The notes under the pieces were generated by a model. That model had not been told where the DNA came from. It made no database searches and worked only from the letters and a program-made list of their open reading frames with translations. Position numbers and translations under genes: made by a program. From Angiostrongylus vasorum (taxonomy: Eukaryota; Nematoda; Chromadorea; Rhabditida; Metastrongylidae), in NCBI GenBank assembly GCA_018806985.1, contig JADANN010000163.1:62001-126000 (forward strand): a stretch of DNA of 64,000 nucleotides, given 5' to 3'. Position 1 is the stretch's first letter, and each line of letters begins with the position of its first letter. Below, in pieces: positions 10,510 through 22,874 of the stretch.

Positions 10510-13500
10510 CTGAAAAGCTAATAATAAGTACAAAAAGAATAAGGTATACAACAATAAAGTAGCAGCTGTATGCAACAACGTAAAAGAGTGAAGTGTGAGT
10601 CACTCAACAGTTTAAACTGACTGAAAAAAAGAACAGAAAAAAGAATGCTTTACTTTTTGGCGGACTAGACAAAAAAGTTGAGAATACGAACAGCGTAGAA
10701 CAAATTCTGAAGGAAAAAAAGGCAACAGGCGAATACCTAAACTGAAAGAACCAAAGTTGGATCAAACGATGGACCACTTTTTAATGAGCCAGACATTTTC
10801 AAATAACCATACCTTAAACTGCAGTCAAATAACAGTGGATTCAATTCGATCAAACCCTTCGTTTAGTTATCAAAGGTAATTAATGAAATGAGAATGACCA
10901 GCATGATGTTTATTCAAACACAACGCCCAAAGATGGTTTTTCAACAACTACCAAGAATTTAGTGATATGTTTCAGTACACGGCTAAACACGTTGCTTTGA
11001 GGGTGCAAATGAATGTTATGAAATATTTTCAGTCATTATAAAAATGTTTAGATTCAAAGTTTACAAAAAAGCGGAAGCGAAAAATTGAAATCCACAGCAA
11101 GCGCAAATATCGACGATACATTAGAGAACACCGTTGGGTGTTGTTAGTCGAAATCCTACTCGTTCGCTTCGATGCTTCGAATGCGTGCCTTGAAGAAAAG
11201 CGGAAAACTTACGGCTCGTAAGCTCCAGCGTGTTACATTTCCACCCCTGACATAATAAGACAACCTCTATCTTGTAGACGAGGACATTTTACTTCAGTTA
11301 ATAAAAATTTACTACGAGCTGAGATATGATGGCTTAAATTCGAAGGCGGCCATTATATTCGTATCAAAAACTTGACGCATGTCGGACAATCTGTTAAAAA
11401 GTGGAAGCTGGTGGGTGAAAAAAAATTCACCGACAGAAATTTTTGAAGCAACTAATATTTTGAAAGATTTTGTACTAGAAAGTTTACGCTAAGCAGGGCT
11501 AAAACACATGATTTTATTTAACAATCTGATTTGAATGCTAATGTAGAAAACTTCCAAATTAGTACGAATCAGTCGATATCGAAATACATTAGAATAGACG
11601 TTAAAAAAAGATTCATGTGATGTCAGAGCCAGAGAAATACACACAATGACTTGATGTTTCTTATCGTGGGTCACTGGGAGAAGAGCGTCGTCGAGCCGAC
11701 CCATGTCGGAGGCCAACGGAGAGGTCAGCATTCTGTGAGGACAAATAACGCCCATGGGATGGATGGCAGCGTTCATATCAACGCTCTTGTTTTTTAGTGT
11801 ACGATGAAAATCTGTGCACGAAAAAAAGTCTTAGTTCAATGATAAATGAATTGCAATAATGTCTTGTGATACCACCCACTAACAGCTTATACAAAAGGAC
11901 ATTAAAATGGCGAACGAACAACGGCGTCTGCTCGGTAGATGACGCAACCCGTACAAACATCACTATCGGGTATCTGGCAAGCCATTCGATGGTGGTTGAT
12001 TCATAAAAGCATACCGCCATAAAATCATTGAGAAAATGACCACAATCTAATGAAAAATGGATCTGGATTTCTGACCATAAATTATGATGACCTGTGACCC
12101 ACTTAATTGAAGGCCTTCTTGCACAGTTAATGGCTTGACAAACGGCTACAATAGTTAACACATGTACGAAAAGGTGATGCTTTAACCATCCTTGAAGGGA
12201 CTTTGGACCAATCAAATCAAATAAATGGGTACATTTTTGTCCCCATATGCGCCAAACACTACCACTCAGTCAAAAAAGGAAGGACCGTTTTGAATCACAA
12301 AGTGAATAAAACCAAAAATCGTAGACAACAAGTTGATAATGGTTCTTTTTAGGAGGCTATGAAAAAAGAGACGTGCTAGGAAAACAAATTTTCAGTAGCG
12401 GTTTGTTTGCTGAAGAATTTCTCAGAAACTAGCTATCAAAACGCTTGAAAAAGTGGCAATCCCTTACCGAGAAGTTGGATCGATAGTGGTTGAGACAGAG
12501 CTTCGTATCCCAGTTCTTTCGCGTCATTTGGTTGGGCGCTGCCACGTTAAGCAATGGGTGTATATGGTCGTCAATAAAGTAGTTAGCGACAACTCAATTT
12601 CAATGCAAATCTCGATCCGTGGAACGTTTTCGAGTCTCATTTTTTGTCTAACTATGAGAAGAATGTCGTCGTTTATCGTAGAAAATTAAATTCACCTAAT
12701 ATAACAATGCGATATAGACGAGGATGATTTCTGCTGCGTAGAAGACTAGACTATATTAGACACTATTATGAAGATTTAGCTAATTTTACTTTAATGCATT
12801 CAATCTCTACTCTTCCTGTTTCTTGCACTTCCCATTTAGGTTGAGCTTTTCCGAAATCGCTCTCCCACATGGGTCTGCTTCCCCCAAACTCTCGAAAAGT
12901 CGTGTATATATCTACTTCTATAGATATGCCCAAGTGGTTGGCTTTGATGACAGCAGATCGTCTAAGGCTTTCATCTTCATCAAGCTGCTTTCTTGTCCAT
13001 TAGCAAGTTTTTGAAATCAAATACGAATCGTACGCTCGTTAATTGTTCCTTGCCGAGCCAAACGAAGTTATTACTTCTATGGTTGTAGTCGAGTAAACAT
13101 TTTCGCGAATCCACTCCGACTCTTTCATCTCCAATCTAACGGTCAAAATTAGACGCTGACAGGTATGAAAATCAGAAACATCAACACGTTGTGGACAGAA
13201 AGTCAGTCAAACTTTGAAAATAGAGAATAGACGTTAATTCCCAGGTGGCCTAGCTAAGAAAAAGGAAAACAACCACGTCTACTAAGTCCACATGTCTTCA
13301 AGTCAATTCACTCAATCATGTTTTTTACTAAATTTCTTTTTTTTTCGTATCCTATGATTTATTCGTTCTATAGTACTACATCATTCAGCTTTGGCATTTT
13401 GTCATCATTTTTCCTCTTTGCAGGTTTTAATGCTCGCAGATCCTCCTCAGCACTGTGAATACGTTATATAACAAATTTTCTCTAGATCTTTACCAGTTTG

Positions 13501-14836
13501 AGCCTAAGGGTAGTTTTTCAAGAATAATTGCCAATTTTTTGGATAACTAAAGTACTTAAGCAGTTAAATACTAGATAGACTATAGAACAGTCCGTGCTCT
13601 ATTGAATTACAAACAGTTTTTTTTTCTTTGCAAGCACATCAAATTAATTTCTAAAGTCCTTTAGGGCGAAAATTTTCAAAATGGAACTAAAACGGAATTT
13701 GAACTTTTCTAACTCTTAACGCAACTGCGGCAGCTGGAAAGGTCAACCAATGATAGAAATCCGGAAATATACAGTCGCATTGCTATTTGAGATGTAAGCT
13801 TCAACGAAGAAAGCGACAAAAACTGTCTCCGAGATCCATAAAATTAGCGGTTAACCATGATAGACTAGTAGAACCTGCATGTTATAAACAAACAAACAAA
13901 GATCCTTGCATTTTAATGGTTTTTATTCCAAAAAGTAAAACATGCTATGAGCTGAGATATGCTAGTTTGAGTTAAAAATGACCATTATTACCACATAGTT
14001 TGAGCGACACTCAAGACAAATCAAACCCTAAGCGCTAAACTTAGGACGAGAACAAACGTTTAGAGAACAAAAGCTAACAGACTTCAGAGTGCAATGGAAG
14101 TAACCAACAACTGACGGCAAATTTGTTGTCTAAGAAACTATACGAGAAGTTTTGCAAACCAGCTACTATCAGTTTCGCTTTGCAGGCAACTCTCTGTGCC
14201 ACAATGATGCTCCGTTTAAGTTGTTAGAGAAAGTTCCCACATAAAAAGTACAGATCTAGTCTTTGCCTTATCTGGTCAACGTTAGTCGTTTTGGTGCATT
14301 TCAAAAAGCGAACAACTCTTATAAATAAGAAAAAAACGAGCAATTTTCTCAATGACTTCTTTTATTTAGCAAAGTGTTTACTTCCTCCGTCAGCTTTCAC
14401 TGAGAATAATCAATAACTATTTTCCACATGTCGATGGTTTAAGACCGATTTATCAGCCTCTGGGGTATATTTTTTTACCAATAAATCCAAGGCCTCACAT
14501 TAGAAGAAGGAGAATTCGTTTCGTGTCGACGTTTTCTTTTTTCAGATTAGCATTTGTAAGTGATGTAGCCATTACAACTCCCATTCCCATTAGGATGAAA
14601 TGGAGAACGCAGTAAAACTAAAAAATAAACCAACTACAAAATCGTTTCGGAATTTTTTAAAGCTGTTCCTAAAGCGCACGTAAAAGATATTCTTAACTTC
14701 ATTACACTCTTAACAGCATGAAATCCCCGGAAAGACAGGCGTGAAATGTTCGAAATTCATAACAAAGTACGAGATAAAGGATGAGGAAGAAAACTTACGA
14801 ATAAAAAGGCAACTTAACGAAATTCACAACGAATAC
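10510..14836. other. Possible long intron, otherwise empty
   Basis: If exon 14837-14931 belongs to the membrane-protein gene, this is a 4.3-kb intron. A 145-codon minus frame (11778-12215) lies inside it, but I recognise no domain and it has no exon-like borders. No repeat family of the window occurs here, unlike most other long gaps. Confidence 0.35.
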
Positions 14837-14931
14837 TTGCAACTTTCATGTGAGGTCGACGGTTTTGTAGTCTGTAGTCGCTCCAGTACAGGACGACGGT
14901 GGTTTTCATGGCGGCGATCGTCTAGTGACAT
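14837..14931 (-). CDS. Candidate first coding exon of the membrane-protein gene
   Basis: Begins with ATG (14931-14929) and encodes 31 codons rich in Arg and His (MSLDDRRHENHRRPVLERLQ...), then ends with AA before a GTATTC donor. The two leftover bases join in frame to the first base of the exon at 10509, giving an Asn codon followed by the Met of that exon. This frame fit is the only link. The stretch reads like coding sequence rather than random low-complexity DNA. An independent exon of another gene is equally possible. Confidence 0.35.
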
Positions 14932-17900
14932 TTGCAATAGAACGACCATGAGAAAGAAGAAGAATAAACAATAAGAATGGCCACTAAAACCAAGTTTCCT
15001 CCTCATTAAAAAAAAATCCACAAGGAAAACTAACGGTTTTGCGCTTCTGCAGCTTTTCAACAACAGAGTGCTAAAATGAGATTGATAGAACGAAACACTG
15101 ATTAACATGCAAAGAACCTTTTCTTAGCCCAGATGTAAATACGTGTGCTTCAGAAGTTCATACGAAACACTGTAGGAACTGATTATGGCAAATTAGAGGG
15201 TGTATTGCATTTGATAGGCTTTCTAAACATTTCGTATTCATAGATGTTGTACCAGCAACAACGAAGATTAATCGAGCGTAGGTCACGTTACGCTCAATTT
15301 GCGGGAAGGCAGTTGACGAACACCCATGCAACCTTGTGGAATTGAAAAGCGATTCTGAATCTCGTAGACGTTTTCCAAGATTTTGAAGAAGAAACAGAAC
15401 AAACAACGGAAAACAGGTGACGAAAAGGCAATGAAATGTCAGATGACGATGAAGATATAAAGATTTAGGTGACTTAAATGTCAGATATATAAGAGAAAAA
15501 AGAAATGAGGAATCGAGTTGTTCTAAAGCGCTTAAAGGAGGACATATCTTGAGTGACGAGGAAAAGACGCAAATAAAAAATGCAACGTGACTAACACTCC
15601 TATCTTTCAGTTCAAATCCTATAGTCCGTTCAGTTACAATATTACTTAAAGAACAGACGGTCGTATCGCTGTAATTACAAGTAGAGACTATGAAAAACAT
15701 GAAAATCCACTAAAAGGTATTAGGAATGAGTTCTTACCGATAAACATAGACGTTCCCAAAAAGCAGCAGTCCACATGAAATCGTGTAAGCGTAATTTCTC
15801 ATCAGGACATGTTGGCATATTAGCGTGTAATTCAATATGTTCTATTCAGAGTCGGGGTTTAGTGAGTTATTGTGATAAGCAGATCCAGTAACAAATCGGA
15901 GATCAGAGAAACCGAAAGATAAGTGGAGGAAAGAGATGAAATGGGATAAATAGTGAGCAAGACAGCGAAAAAGAGAAGGAAAGAGATAAAGACAAAGATA
16001 TCTGTACGACGTACATTTGATGTTTCTCATGCATATATGTATACATAAGTAGAGTGTTCTTCAAGCAAAAACGGATCTCTAAGTGAAGAAGAACGCCTGG
16101 ATATGATATTGATCGATGAGCGTTGCTCACGTTGTGCCCCCTATTACAGCACTTGAACAGTGGCCAATACAAAGCCTATACAATGCTCATCCAGAGCAGT
16201 TCTACTGTCATAAGCAGTAATGAATCGCACGTATCCTAGTAACTTCACAACTTTTCGAATATTCACGGGGAGACACAGCTGAGATCGACTAGTGGTAAAA
16301 AAAGCAAGAAAAAGCTAATTCTCTGTTGTGAGTCTGACGTCACTACCGTGACTTCAGATCACTGAACACAGAAACAACTTTTTCCGGAATAGCTGGACAT
16401 TTCTGACGAACTGACAAAAGCACAGGATGGTGGAAAAACGGAATTGACCTCCGTCGCATTATTGTTCGGGAAGACGAACATGTTCGGAAGAGAATTGTGA
16501 CGGAACGAGTATGGTGAGGACTAATGAAATAAAGAGCTGGTAAAGTGGCACTAAACACTTCAACAACCTCTACCGGTTTTCGTCCTCAATTACTGTTTCG
16601 TCCACCTATTAGTTAGAGGTAGTCTGGAATTCTGAGTTGAAGTGTTGGCTGGAACAACTAATGAAAGCGTGGATGCGTTCGTCGACTATTATGCCGAGTT
16701 GAATGCAATAAGACCCGCGGGAATACGTCGACGCTCCACATTTCCAACTCTTCAGCAATGATGCGACTAGTGAAGAATTTGCAGTTTTTCAGTTATAGCA
16801 GCGTTTATTGATGCTCAGTTTCCCTCGAACATAATGGTGCTTGTCTCCGTAGGAAGCAAGGCTATCACATCATTACTGAAGGGGACTTCATATAACGAAG
16901 AACGCCATGGTTTTTTTTAAAGCAGTCAGATTTCTTCGTGATGAAGTTGCTAGTTAAAATCAAGGCCGTTTATGTTTTATAAAGCCTATTTCGATAATCT
17001 CGAGGGAATGACTAAATGAGGATTGAAGCGATATGTAGAGGATGTAGCTAAACTCTACCAACACATACTCGACCAGTTCCTTGTCCTCCTTTGGAAGCGA
17101 ACATTTCTTTCTATCGCGTTTGTTTATAAATGCAGAAGAAAAGCTCAGATTAAGTTTTCCAGCTTTCTGTTCATGTAAGTTGATCGCAGGCATAAAATTT
17201 TTTTTATCCATTGCCTTTTTTCAGACAACTAATGTTTGTCGACTTTTCGTGAATACGTGTGACAATGCGGAATAATGCTTCTTCGGCTACTGTGCATAAA
17301 GGAACCTTTCAAAATTCTTAGGTCAAGTGCATTGGCTGTTTCCAATCCTATCCTTCTCCGGTAAACTCTTCGCAAATTTTTCATAGAGTGCATCGTCATT
17401 CATTCGTCCGCACATTCTCTTTCACCTCAAAACTACAAAAAATGATGAGTACAGACAGAATGAGGGAAAAATGTCCTCATTGACATGAAGGATGCCAAAG
17501 CTACAGTAAATGGCTAATATAAATGGCTAATATAATCTAACAAATAAGTCCTACTACCCGTAGTATCTAAGATCTCAAAAAGTAGTACTGACAGCAAACA
17601 TTCGGAAAACGTATTTTTCTACACATATTAAGTGGTATGGATCTTGAGGGGACTACTTTAGAAAATAATACCACCAATTTTTAAAACCATAGTGGCTAAA
17701 CGAAAGATTTAAAGGCTTATGACGTTAGGCTTCATAAACATTAGAAAGTGAAGTATGTAAAGACGAGACTGAGCGAAATATGAATTCAAACACTGTGTCA
17801 AACATTGAAAACCACTCGATAAAACGCTGAAACATCAAAGGATTCATGAAATGAAATCCTACTTTCTCCAAGCCGAACATTTTAATTGCGGTAGGAGAGT

Positions 17901-18449
17901 GTCGTCGAGGTTATGATCCGGTTTTTTTAAAACCAATCTACGCTAAATTTAAAACAGACGAAAGTCTATAGGTGAGTAGAGTCCAATGTCCAGACACTAT
18001 CGAATAAATCCACAAAGCGTCCTGGACAGCAACAGCTGATGCAGTCGAGTACAAATGGTGTAAATTGAAGGTCCATTCAGCATTATTTGTGTGCCACTAG
18101 ATCGGTTGAGGAGATGTGATAGTTGTGAATGAATCACGAGAAAATTTGAGTGGGGCTACTTCCTACATATCACAATTAATAAATATTTGTTAATAATGAG
18201 ACTTTAACACCAGTAAAAACATTGGAAAAATTCCGCAAACTGAAAGATGACACTTGCGACTTTAAAAAAACCAACTCTGATTTTACCATTTACATCCGAT
18301 CATCATATATATCGACTCGAAAACTTTGAGAAGACACGTTTTGGTCCATAAGTACGGGACCCACAAAACTCAAGCTAGCGTTTTCGTTTATCTTTTTATT
18401 CTTCAAGGTTATTTTAACACTTGTAGCATGTAACTAATATGTATAGGTG
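14932..18449. other. No firm gene; two coding-like fragments
   Basis: On the minus strand, ATG at 15776 opens a 13-codon stretch (MWTAAFWERLCLS) ending at a GTAAGA donor at 15737. A TTTTAG only 28 bases on leads to a frame with a hydrophobic start (WIFMFFIVSTC). On the plus strand, 16638-16757 reads LAGTTNESVDAFVDYYAELN and on in open frame. Neither has enough context to call a gene. The 180-codon minus frame at 15158-15700 includes the first fragment but looks like intron read-through. Confidence 0.3.
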
Positions 18450-18720
18450 CTAATGTAGCGCAGTGGTCGGAGGCGCCCTGCAACACACAAGTGGAATCGA
18501 TCCCCCCCCCCTGGCCCACCAATCCTTGCGTCCCTCCGGGGTCGGCAAATTGGTACCAGACTTCGGATAGCAGCACTGGCTCGATACATCAGCAGGCCTC
18601 CACGAAGCGTTGTAAAGGCCAGATATGCATTCAATCACCTCCAACAATGCTTAATGAAATAGAATACACAGCGCATCGCACAGGGATAGACCAACGACAA
18701 GAGCATTATCCTTTTTATCT
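18450..18720 (+). repeat. SINE-like repeat A, full length
   Basis: tRNA-derived head with A-box-like TGTAGCGCAGTGGTCGG and B-box-like GAATCGATCCCC. A body follows with AAATTGGTACCAGACTT, CAGCACTGGCTCGATACATC and GCCAGATATGCATTCAATC, and a tail ending GCATTATCCTTTTT. The same parts occur in the same order at 26.0 (-), 33.6 (+), 35.9 (-), 54.0 (+) and in part at 8.5 and 61.9 kb. At about 270 bp with internal Pol III boxes it behaves as a SINE. The autonomous partner is not identified. Confidence 0.75.
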
Positions 18721-21339
18721 TATTATTGTAGTGCTTAAAATATTCAATTCAAGTATTTTAATACTTATGGGTCGACGTGACGTCTACAGAAGTTATAGGG
18801 CGCAAAAACTTTTGCTTCTTCCAACTTGATACCAGCATGTCGCAGCTCATAGTTAGTCTTACTAGTTGCAATAAAAAAATGTATACGGAGTATACAAGTC
18901 TTTGCTACACAGAAAAGTTTTGTTATTTTAGCATTATTACTTACTTACGTGGACACTTTGACGGTCTGTCTTCAGAAATTTTGCAGGCCGCAGCATAATC
19001 TCCATTTTTTCGGAGATTTTCTGGTTAAGCCATTGTGGTTCCCTGGAATCCCGATTTCAGCCTGGCCAAAGTCTGCCCTCAGGTCGTCACCACCACAGGG
19101 ACTTGCCGCCCTTGTGGATCAGAAGGAGATTTGCCACCATGCGACTAGTTTGATACTAAGACTGTGGTGGATCCTGGTATTGGTTTACTCTTAGCTAGGA
19201 TTCCTGATAGAAACGCCGGACTCTTCAGCCTGAGAGATCCTGCGGAGGGATGAATCCCCCTGCTGTAAATCGCAGCCCGTCACCCGGGAGCAGCTCTCAG
19301 CTACGATGAAGAGGTAAACAGTTAGGAAGTTTGCCAATATTAAATTCTTATTTTATGAAACACGTACCATATATCTTTTCCACCTAGTTTCTTCAAGGCT
19401 GCAACTTTGCGAGCACGAAAGCTAATGAAGAGGCGCATTTAAGGTACTGTGGTGTTTCCCAATGTATCCTTTATATTTCTTGCTCCCTGTTCTTCTGTTG
19501 GAAACTTTGGAAATTTAAAGCTCCCTACCATCTTTCCGAAAGTTTTAATTATAAACATACCTGCATTTGAAAACGCAATGTATGAAAATCAGCGAACTCC
19601 CGATGTGTTCTAGTAGTTAAGAAATTATCGTCAGCGAACCTCGTCAAAAAAAAACATCAAAGAAAGTTCACTTCAATCCATAACATAATTATCATAATAA
19701 TTTATCACTTGCCTCCCATCTTTCAAGCATAGGTAAGTAGATTTCTATCAACGCGAGTTAATGAACTACTAGAATCTCGATTCGGGTAATCCATGTTGAC
19801 GAAGTGCTTTTCACAGGAGGCGGTTTGCAAATCTCTATAGAGGCGAAAAAGGATTGAGATCTGGGATATGCTAAGGAAGTCGAAAAGTTTCCCATGCGAT
19901 GATCTCCATCTTCCCGTAAACTGGTGTATGATGCATATTTGAGCGCTTCTTGGTCTCCTCTATTTCAAAGCATCACTAAGTTGCCGCCGCTGAGTTGCAT
20001 AAAGATACGTGCTGATCAGTTTGGCACTAGGCAAAATTTCCAAAACAGCACTCTTCTTCTGTCATGCGAAAAACTCTTCGGGTTTGGAAGGTCATCTACG
20101 CTGAACGGATGGTGACGCCCAAAGCCAAAAATTGCCAAATGCATTAGTGCTAAAGCACGCAGCTGTCGGACCTCTTCAAGTGATCGTATAGCAGCTTCTT
20201 TCATTTCTTGGCACATTGGAAGCGACTAGCAAACACGCAGGCAATCTAATATACTCCGAATGAACTAGAGTTCATTACGAAGACACTTTATCGTACTCTA
20301 GCGGTCATACGTGACCATTATGATAGAGTTCCCTGCAGGTACCTTTACCCGTACGATCTTCCGAAAGTCACAGCTTGCCATCTAGCGAAGGAAGACCAGT
20401 GTCGACCTTCAGCTTGTCATCTCACCAAGGAGAAAGCATGAGAAACAGTGAATCACAATGGAGTCGTCAAACAGATGAATGTATTATCTACTTTGATCAT
20501 TTACCTTTCCTGTACTCTTTCACATACTTCTGCATTTTCATATCCGTGACAGAAAAGCTGTAATGTTCTATGTCACACTTGAACATATTATGGTATCCCT
20601 TAAGAGCCGTTTGTAATTGAAAAAATCTACCGCATTAATTTTTAGTAAATGCAGTTGCACTATGTGCTGAAGAATGCTGAATTGTGCTATTGCATTTTTC
20701 AAAAATGAACAGCTTTAGCGTTGAAGACTGAATAAGAAGTAGAGAAAATCTAGGGAGAACTACTGGGAATATCCACTGAATTGCACTATTCATTAATAAG
20801 CGGTGCGGTAAAGAATTATGAGACCCGCTGAATGGAAGAGTTGTGGTTGGTAGGCAGATTGCTGCCGTTGGGGAAGTTTATTCACATCGATCCTGACGGC
20901 GTATACTTCCACAGCATTACTGTATTATATTACAATAGTAAATATAAGAAAGTTGCTGTTAAGCAACTAGCAGTGCAGTCAACGACTGTTCTTTGAAAAT
21001 CTTGTTCATATGTTGGGGAAGTGGGCTTTCCTATCAAGTCCTACAAAGTATTATCTGGGTGCTAGTAGTTGTAATAACTGAAAAAATAACAAGGGAGAAA
21101 GAAAACAGTTCTTCCGATACTTTTTGCAGAACTAAAAAAATTAGGGAGAGCCACGCAGAAAAATGGTAAAAAAAACGATGAGTGTGGAACACGACGTTTT
21201 ATCCTGTACTCACTTGGTAATGAATCACTTTAAGAAATGTGTAGTTACGTGTAGTAAACGTTCAAATTAACTTACCAAGTAACGGTTATATGACAAAATG
21301 GTACCGAAAACCAAGTAACAAAAACATCCTGGTTCATAA
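18721..21339. other. No firm gene
   Basis: 18950-19310 is richer in G and C than its surroundings (blocks such as CACCACAGGGACTTGCCGCC), has no clear long frame and may be an old repeat. On the minus strand, 20120-20216 opens with ATG and reads like protein (MCQEMKEAAIRSLEEVRQLR...) up to a possible GTAGAT donor at the end of HHPFS; I cannot assign it. The rest is AT-rich and featureless. Confidence 0.35.
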
Positions 21340-21369
21340 GTGAAACACCACCGAATACTCCTCGTCTTC

Positions 21370-21790
21370 AGCTAGTTCGTAACAGCCTATATGACCGTCT
21401 ATGTGGAACACAAAATTGCGTAGTCTGCCCTTATGGGAGGGACGATGATCGCATGAGTTCAGGTACGATATACCTGGTCTCTTGTGGTACTTGCGGAGAA
21501 GAATATATTGGTGAAACGGATACGCCTTTATGTATCCGCACAAAAAGAACACCTAGATGGCGAAGGAAAAGCAAAACAAGGAACACCACTAGGGACGCAT
21601 AGGATACAAAAAGCATAGCGAAGACGATTTTGATATGAAAAGCGCTATCCTCGCACGGGATCCTAAAACACCAACGCGCAAACTCCTCAAGGCTTTTTGG
21701 ATAAATGCCAAAAATCCTACAATGAATAGCTGGGAGAAATGCCACGAAATCACGCGTGATCTCGCCCCCTTACCTTTGTATCCATCGTTG
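21370..21790 (+). pseudogene. GIY-YIG endonuclease of a Penelope-like element, frameshifted
   Basis: One frame reads a Cys-rich lead-in (CVVCPYGRDDDRMSS), the first motif as TIYLVSCGTCGEE and the second as YIGET, followed by PLCIR. The frame then shifts near 21540 and again near 21620, after which the C-terminal part (TRKLLKAFWINAKNPTMNS, then ITRDLAPL) is readable at 21635-21790. In PLE proteins this domain nicks target DNA. The 63.5-63.8 kb copy has the same layout. The frameshifts make both non-functional. Confidence 0.8.
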
Positions 21791-21814
21791 ATGTGGGGTG
21801 GTGCAGTTGTCAAC

Positions 21815-22012
21815 CATATGCGACTCTGAGCGGTTGTTCTTCCTCGGTGAAAGACAGGTTAAGAAAGCGGTGAGTTTTTTCGAGAAGCCGTAGATCTTGT
21901 AATTATCGTGTATCAATAATCAACTATATGCGACTCTAGCGGCTGTTCTTCCTTGGTGGAAGGCAGGTAAAAATGGTGGGTTTTTTCGGAGAAGCCGGTA
22001 GTCGTGCAATTA
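21815..22012 (+). repeat. Tandem duplication of about 105 bp in the PLE 3' region
   Basis: Unit 1 (from about 21815) and unit 2 (from about 21921) share CAACYATATGCGACTCT, TTGTTCTTCCT, GAAGGCAGGT-like and GAGAAGCCG segments in the same order, with small indels. It lies between the endonuclease remnant and the hammerhead-like core. Confidence 0.75.
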
Positions 22013-22090
22013 TTGTTCAGATTTCCATCTTTCTGTTTGTGCTGTTGAAGTGTTTGACCAAGTGAGTTGCGTATTAGTGTACCCTTCCAG

Positions 22091-22124
22091 GCTCTGAAGA
22101 AGGCGATTCTGCCGGAACGCTAGC
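22091..22124 (+). ncRNA. Hammerhead-like core, decayed copy in the PLE 3' end
   Basis: Reads GCT, CTGAAGA, A, then a GGC stem with loop GATTCT closing on GCC, then GGAA where the core needs GAAA, then CGCTAGC where the best copy has CGTCAGC. Stem I (GCT with AGC) and stem II are intact, but the GAAA box and the cleavage-site triplet are changed, so it should not cleave. Its position at the PLE 3' end, after the endonuclease, is what links the motif to PLEs in this window. Confidence 0.55.
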
Positions 22125-22472
22125 TACGATTGTGTTGTGTGTTTGTGTTATTGTACGGAAGTAAACGTATGCTGTTTAACAACCTCGCGATAGCTGAGAG
22201 ATAAGGCAACGAATTCATAAACCAATGCCGAGGTTAATAGAAAGTCGATCCTGGGTACTATTACAAATGTGTAGTGTTAGCATTCCATATATTGCAGGAA
22301 CCCGCACAACCGCACATTGGAAGACATAGAAACGCTGATTATTTTTTTTATCAATTCAAGGACAAGAAAGTAGTTCATTTGATTTTTGATAGACTGCCCA
22401 ATAAAATATTCGTAAGAACCACGAATTAGCTCAATAATCTATGCAAATACGGCAATTCATTCACATTGTCAC

Positions 22473-22558
22473 ATGACAGTGGTGGCTAGCCTGGATTCGT
22501 TCATCCCGCGGCTTAGTGAAGAGGACGATAACGCTACTGGCATGTACAAGATGACGAG
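22473..22558 (+). CDS. Orphan first coding exon (candidate)
   Basis: ATG opens a stretch of 28 codons (MTVVASLDSFIPRLSEEDDN...MYKMT) that ends AG before GTTAGTG, a strong donor. The amino-acid mix is protein-like and acidic, unlike shadow frames nearby. I found no matching downstream exon with certainty; a GTAAGT donor at 23651 lies after another possible exon. The gene would run right across the (TA)n repeats. Family unknown. Confidence 0.35.
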
Positions 22559-22710
22559 GTTAGTGAATATCACGATAGAACTCAGTGCAACTTTAAAATA
22601 TCTCAGCAGTCATGCATTCATACATCAATCGTATGTCATGTCAGTTGTGTAGCATGGCGTCTTGACTATACAATTGCGTTCTGAACAATGTAAGACACTG
22701 AGCAGATAGG

Positions 22711-22764
<54 letters not shown>

Positions 22765-22815
22765 CTTTCTACTTTTGTTTAGCAAACACGAGGTGTTATA
22801 TATATATATATATGC

Positions 22816-22871
<56 letters not shown>
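22711..22871. repeat. Two (TA)n microsatellites
   Basis: TA runs at about 22711-22759 and 22797-22871, the second interrupted by TGCATA and ACATA units. They are separated by about 37 bases of unique sequence. Confidence 0.95.

Positions 22872-22874
<3 letters not shown>

Larger units (their letters stand above)
21340..22265 (+). mobile_element. Penelope-like element, 3' fragment with endonuclease remnant
   Basis: Starts inside the C-terminal part of a PLE protein, continues through a GIY-YIG endonuclease (21370-21790), a 3' region with a tandem duplication (21815-22012), a hammerhead-like core (22091-22124) and a terminal tail containing TGCCGAGGTTAATAGAAAGTC, ending near 22265. PLEs encode a reverse transcriptase fused to GIY-YIG; the reverse transcriptase part is absent, as expected of a 5'-truncated copy. 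Frameshifts make it inactive. Confidence 0.75.

Noticed and set aside
11778..12215. 145-codon minus-strand frame
   Set aside because: I looked for transposase and membrane motifs and found none. The frame has no credible start or splice border.
15158..15700. 180-codon minus-strand frame as a gene
   Set aside because: The frame has no domain and mixed hydrophobic runs. Only its upstream end resembles an exon; the rest looks like intron read-through.
18434..18647. Minus-strand frames across 18.43-18.65 kb, also seen near 54 kb
   Set aside because: The same peptides appear wherever SINE-A is inserted, so they are antisense readings of the repeat.
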